In this document: piece by piece, positions 4,919-7,730 of the stretch
Position numbering within the stretch: position 1 is the stretch's first letter
How the letters are laid out: each line of letters opens with the position of its first letter
NCBI GenBank assembly: GCA_001603765.1
Contig: LUZV01000239.1
Coordinates: 1-7,730, forward strand
Origin: Anaerolineales bacterium Chloro_02
GTDB taxonomy: Bacteria; Chloroflexota; Anaerolineae; Anaerolineales; Anaerolineaceae
Length of the DNA: 7,730 bases
Direction: 5' to 3'
Position numbers and translations under genes: made by a program
The notes under the pieces: generated by a model
What the model saw: only the letters and a program-made list of their open reading frames with translations
What the model was told of the DNA's origin: nothing
Databases searched by the model: none

Positions 4919-5607
4919 GGATGTTTTTGCCGAATGGATACAAACCCATTTTGACCGATCACAACGTGATCCAGCACGCGGATATCCAACAAATTGCCAG
5001 CCTGGATAATGGCGCGCGTCATATTTACATCTTCCGGGCTTTCAGTCGGATCTCCAGAGGGGTGGTTATGCGCCAGCATGACCGCGTTCGCGTTTTTGCT
5101 CACCACCAGTTTAAAAACCTCACTCACCCGCACCGTGGTCGCGTCTTGCGAGCCCTTATAAAGCTGCTGGCTGCCCGCCACCACATTGCGCGCGTTCAGC
5201 CATACCACCCAAAACTCTTCCTGATCACTCCCGCGCAGGTCGTGCCCGAGCAAATCCACCAGATCTTGCGGAGACTTGATGACCCATTTCGTCCCGCGTT
5301 CTTCAACACTCAGGCGGTATCCAACTTCAACGGCGGCTTTTATTCGTGCCGCTTTCGCTTCGCCTACGCCTTTAATTTCGAGCAGCCTCGAAATATCTGC
5401 CTGATGGATACCGCTGAACCCGCCCAATTCCAATAAAATCTGCTGAGCCAGGTCAATCGCGCTGGTGCCCGCCAACCCGCTTCCCAACAGAATCGCCAAA
5501 AGTTCCGCGTCGCTCAGCGCCCGGACTCCTTTCTGAAGCAGCCGCTCCCTCGGGCGGTCATCCTCAGGCAAGTCGTAAATCAGGAGTTTTGGACGGTCTT
5601 CAGACAT
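4903..5607 (-). CDS. radC: RadC/UPF0758-family JAMM-domain protein
   Basis: The product is 234 aa, full length. The N-terminal domain has RPRERLLQKGVRALSDAELLAILLGSG at 18-44 (given here as the family signature), followed by a helix-hairpin-helix, L-E-I-K-G-V-G-E-A-K-A-A-R-I at 76-89. The C-terminal JAB1/MPN domain keeps the complete metal-binding motif H180-x-H182-x7-S190-x2-D193, with a candidate general base at E130 or E131. The fold is that of zinc metalloproteases, but despite the name its role in DNA repair is unproven, and what it cleaves, if anything, is unknown. The block usually written HPREVF is R-V-S-E-V-F here. The start at 5607 has only a weak ribosome site (TTGAG). It is convergent with the pseudouridine synthase and divergent from the HATPase gene, 57 bases away. 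Confidence 0.97.
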   Translation of the reverse strand: MSEDRPKLLIYDLPEDDRPRERLLQKGVRALSDAELLAILLGSGLAGTSAIDLAQQILLELGGFSGIHQADISRLLEIKGVGEAKAARIKAAVEVGYRLSVEERGTKWVIKSPQDLVDLLGHDLRGSDQEEFWVVWLNARNVVAGSQQLYKGSQDATTVRVSEVFKLVVSKNANAVMLAHNHPSGDPTESPEDVNMTRAIIQAGNLLDIRVLDHVVIGQNGFVSIRQKHPALWA

Positions 5608-5631
5608 AGCTCAATTCTACTAGTTTCCGCG

Positions 5632-5640
5632 TGTTATAAT
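5632..5640 (+). promoter_or_regulatory. Extended -10 promoter of the HATPase/GAF operon
   Basis: TGTTATAAT fits the extended -10 pattern TG-n-TATAAT exactly. It would start transcription near 5647 and give a leader of about 18 bases with AAGGAA at 5652-5657, 7 bases before the ATG. No good -35 is visible, which an extended -10 can tolerate. On the minus strand the overlapping TATAAC (5638-5633) could drive radC. Confidence 0.5.
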
Positions 5641-5664
5641 CGCCTCAAACTAAGGAACTACCCC

Positions 5665-6090
5665 ATGCTCACCGCCACCTTTCCTGCCCGCAGTGACCAC
5701 CTAAGTGCCATTTCGGCTTTTGTGATGGACGCGATAAAGGATGCCCCTTTTGATGCGCGCCAGCGTTACGCCATCGACCTGGCAGTGGATGAAGCTTGTT
5801 CAAATGTGATCGATCACGCCTATGGCGGTGAGGACCGGGGTGAGATCAAAATCTCGCTCGAGCTACTTCAGACCGGCATCAGAATCACTATCCAGGATCA
5901 CGGAGCCCCTTTTGACCCCGACTGTGTGGCAGCTCCCGATCTGACCAGTCCGCTTGAGACCCGCAATGAACGCGGGCTTGGAGTATTCCTGATCCGCGAA
6001 ATCATGGACGAAGCCGAGTACGACTTCTCAGTCCCCGGCGTCAATCAGCTCACGATGGTTAAATTTTTTACCGCCAAACGCGAAAGTTGA
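5665..6090 (+). CDS. RsbW-type HATPase (anti-sigma/switch serine kinase family)
   Basis: The product is 141 aa, the usual length of stand-alone RsbW/SpoIIAB-like proteins. It has the Bergerat ATP-binding boxes in order: N box AVDEACSNVIDHAY at 40-53, with Glu43 and Asn47; G1 box Q77-D78-H-G80; and G2 box G104-L-G-V-F-L-I. Such proteins bind a sigma factor or other target and phosphorylate a STAS-domain antagonist. A PP2C phosphatase reverses the mark. It lies 6 bases before a GAF-domain gene in the same direction, a layout typical of partner-switching modules in which the GAF protein senses the signal and often ends in a SpoIIE-type phosphatase. No STAS antagonist or sigma factor is visible in the window, so the true target is unknown. 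The ribosome site AAGGAA is good. Confidence 0.93.
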   Translation: MLTATFPARSDHLSAISAFVMDAIKDAPFDARQRYAIDLAVDEACSNVIDHAYGGEDRGEIKISLELLQTGIRITIQDHGAPFDPDCVAAPDLTSPLETRNERGLGVFLIREIMDEAEYDFSVPGVNQLTMVKFFTAKRES

Positions 6091-6096
6091 GCGAGA

Positions 6097-7730
6097 ATGT
6101 CGTCTCCTAATAATAGCCAATCTCAAGCCCAACAGCAGGATTACCTGCAGGTGATCGCGGAGGTTTCGCAAACCATCAACAGCATTTTGGACCTGGACAA
6201 GCTCCTCACCCGGGTATCGGAATTGATTCGAACCAAGTTCAACATTCCTTATGTCCACATTTTTCTGTGGCAGTTTGTACAGCGCACGTTGGAATATCGC
6301 GCTGGTAGTGGCGAACGCGCCAAACCTTACCGTGATCATCAAATCGCCTTCAACCTCGACGCTCCGCAAGGGCTGATCGCGCTTGCTGCCCGCAGCGGCA
6401 GGGTGCAGCTGGCGAACAACGTCGCCGAAGATCCGCGACCAGTGCCCAACCCAATTACCGGCGCCAAAGCTGGCTCCGAATTGGCGCTGCCTCTGCGGTT
6501 CGCTGGTAGAATCCTTGGCGTTCTGGATTTGCAGTCCGAGCAGACTGACGCCTTTAACGATGAAAACATCGCTGTCTTTAAGACCCTTAGCGATAACGTC
6601 GCGGTGGCGGTGCGCAACGCCAGCCTCTACAACTCCGAACTCTGGCGGGCAAAGACATCCGATAAGTTTCGGGAAACAGCGGAGTTGCTTTCGCAATCCA
6701 TTTCTCTGCAAGATTTTTTTGACGCCAGCCTTGTCAACCTTCTTGCGCTCCTTCCCGGTGAAATCGGCACCATTTGGCTCTATCCCCCCGAAAGTTTCAG
6801 CGCGGACGCCCCACAATCAAACCATCTCTTCCTCACCGCCGCTAAGCTGCGCGAAGGCAGCCCAACTCCGCCTTGCCAAATGGAGCTATCGCCTGGCGAA
6901 ACCTGGTTCTTCCCTGAAAAAGAGGTGGAAGGCACAATCTTCCGCAAAACTTCCGCGCAAAAAGACCCTATTCGACTCGCGCTATCTCTGCCGGACGATT
7001 TCTCAGCAATAGCCACGTCCATCACAATCGCCGGTCAACCTGTTGGAATGCTGGTCTTGCACGAAGCAACCCCCGGGCGCTATGGACCCGGAGCGCAAAG
7101 CATCTGCGCCACATTTGCCGGCTACCTGGCAAGCGCTATCGAAAAAGACTGGCTGGATCAGGAAACACAAGCTCAGACCTATTACACATCCATGATGCTG
7201 CAAGTGGCAATGGCAACCCGCAGCCTTGGCGACGCGAACAACCTGCTCAGGATATCCGGCGAATTTATTCTCTCGCTGATTGGCGGTTCCTCGGTTGCAT
7301 TGATTCTTAAAGATCCCGAGACCAACGCCTTCCAACTTCAGTCAGCCCTTGGCGAAGGGACGTCCATCTGCAACCTGGATGAGCCGTGCGCCATCACGAA
7401 CAGCGAACTGCTCGAAAAGACCCTCCAATCGGGCAGACCTGTTGCCGTTCCCGCTTCGCGTTGCTCTCCTGAGATCATAAAAAACCTGGGGCTGTTTCCG
7501 CAGGATACCATCCTGCTCTTCCCTCTGATCGCGCACGAACGTCAGATCGGTCTGCTGCTGCACGCCAGCCGCGAAACCTACATTGCCCGGGAACCAGAAC
7601 TAATCCTTGGCGCGAAACGCTTCGCCCTGCTTGAAGGAATCGCTCAGCAAACCGCGGTCAGCCTGCAGAACATTGATCTGCTAGACGCCAAACAAGCCGA
7701 AGCGGTTATCTCCAATATTCTGCTTCAGAT
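6097..7730 (+). CDS. Multi-GAF-domain signalling protein, 5' part (runs off right edge)
   Basis: The frame is open for 544 codons from ATG 6097 to the edge. Three GAF-like domains are visible. The first, at about 17-177, is the clearest (SELALPLRFAGRILGVLDL, DAFNDENI, LSDNVAVAVRNASLY). The second, at about 190-348, is more diverged (ATSITIAGQPVGMLVLHE, AGYLASAIEKDW). The third, at about 365-526, ends in A-Q-Q-T-A-V-S-L-Q-N. GAF domains bind small molecules, haem or chromophores, or mediate dimerisation. No chromophore cysteine or ligand can be assigned from sequence alone. No signal peptide or membrane helix is seen. The missing C-terminus should hold the output domain. Given the HATPase upstream, a SpoIIE/PP2C phosphatase is my first guess, with a histidine kinase or more GAF domains as alternatives. 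The ribosome site is weak, so coupling to the upstream gene is likely. Confidence 0.9.
   Translation, partial: MSSPNNSQSQAQQQDYLQVIAEVSQTINSILDLDKLLTRVSELIRTKFNIPYVHIFLWQFVQRTLEYRAGSGERAKPYRDHQIAFNLDAPQGLIALAARSGRVQLANNVAEDPRPVPNPITGAKAGSELALPLRFAGRILGVLDLQSEQTDAFNDENIAVFKTLSDNVAVAVRNASLYNSELWRAKTSDKFRETAELLSQSISLQDFFDASLVNLLALLPGEIGTIWLYPPESFSADAPQSNHLFLTAAKLREGSPTPPCQMELSPGETWFFPEKEVEGTIFRKTSAQKDPIRLALSLPDDFSAIATSITIAGQPVGMLVLHEATPGRYGPGAQSICATFAGYLASAIEKDWLDQETQAQTYYTSMMLQVAMATRSLGDANNLLRISGEFILSLIGGSSVALILKDPETNAFQLQSALGEGTSICNLDEPCAITNSELLEKTLQSGRPVAVPASRCSPEIIKNLGLFPQDTILLFPLIAHERQIGLLLHASRETYIAREPELILGAKRFALLEGIAQQTAVSLQNIDLLDAKQAEAVISNILLQ

Noticed and set aside
4897..5436. 179-codon plus-strand frame opposite radC
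   Set aside because: The minus strand encodes a complete RadC with an intact JAMM motif, so the opposite frame is a shadow.
6028..6816. 262-codon open frame on the minus strand opposite the HATPase/GAF genes
   Set aside because: It lies antisense to a strongly supported GAF coding frame, has low-complexity content and no recognisable domain. It is a shadow of biased codon use.
6383..7012. 209-codon plus-strand frame within the GAF gene
   Set aside because: It is out of frame with the clear GAF motifs, and its product is Ser/Pro/Arg-rich without any domain.

Overview
The window reads as ordinary bacterial chromosome, moderately GC-rich and densely packed, with short intergenic gaps. The gene repertoire suggests a Chloroflexota bacterium, probably of the Anaerolineae. 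It includes an RfaH/UpxY-type NusG paralogue next to a lipoprotein, a secreted SH3b protein with Thr/Pro linkers and a C-terminal membrane anchor, a small double-zinc-ribbon protein, and a HATPase switch kinase followed by a multi-GAF protein. This placement is inferred from gene style. No rRNA or other phylogenetic marker is present.

Layout. 1-892 (minus strand): a specialised NusG paralogue, then after a 103-base leader the start of a lipoprotein that runs off the left edge. The leader holds a 10/12 match to the enterobacterial ops element. 1060-1953 (plus): a patatin-like phospholipase. It converges, with 4 bases between stop codons, on a secreted/membrane SH3b protein (1958-2584, minus). 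2648-4829 (plus): a double-zinc-ribbon protein of unknown function, a DegV/FakB-type fatty-acid-binding protein and an RluA-family pseudouridine synthase. 4903-5607 (minus): radC, convergent with the synthase. 5665-7730 (plus): an RsbW-type HATPase and, 6 bases later, a protein with three GAF-like domains that is cut by the right edge.

The genes do not form one pathway. Two local partnerships are plausible. The NusG paralogue probably acts on its downstream surface or polysaccharide operon. The HATPase/GAF pair probably works as a partner-switching stress-response module. Three divergent gene pairs (892/1060, 2584/2648, 5607/5665) share a compact design: a near-palindromic TATAAT-type -10 in the short gap, able to fire both ways, with very short leaders.

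No mobile element, CRISPR array, tRNA, rRNA or defence island was found. Every gap between genes is shorter than 300 bases. I do not see a clearly new multi-gene system. The best leads are the ops-like leader, the symmetric divergent promoters and the uncharacterised SH3b/zinc-ribbon pair.
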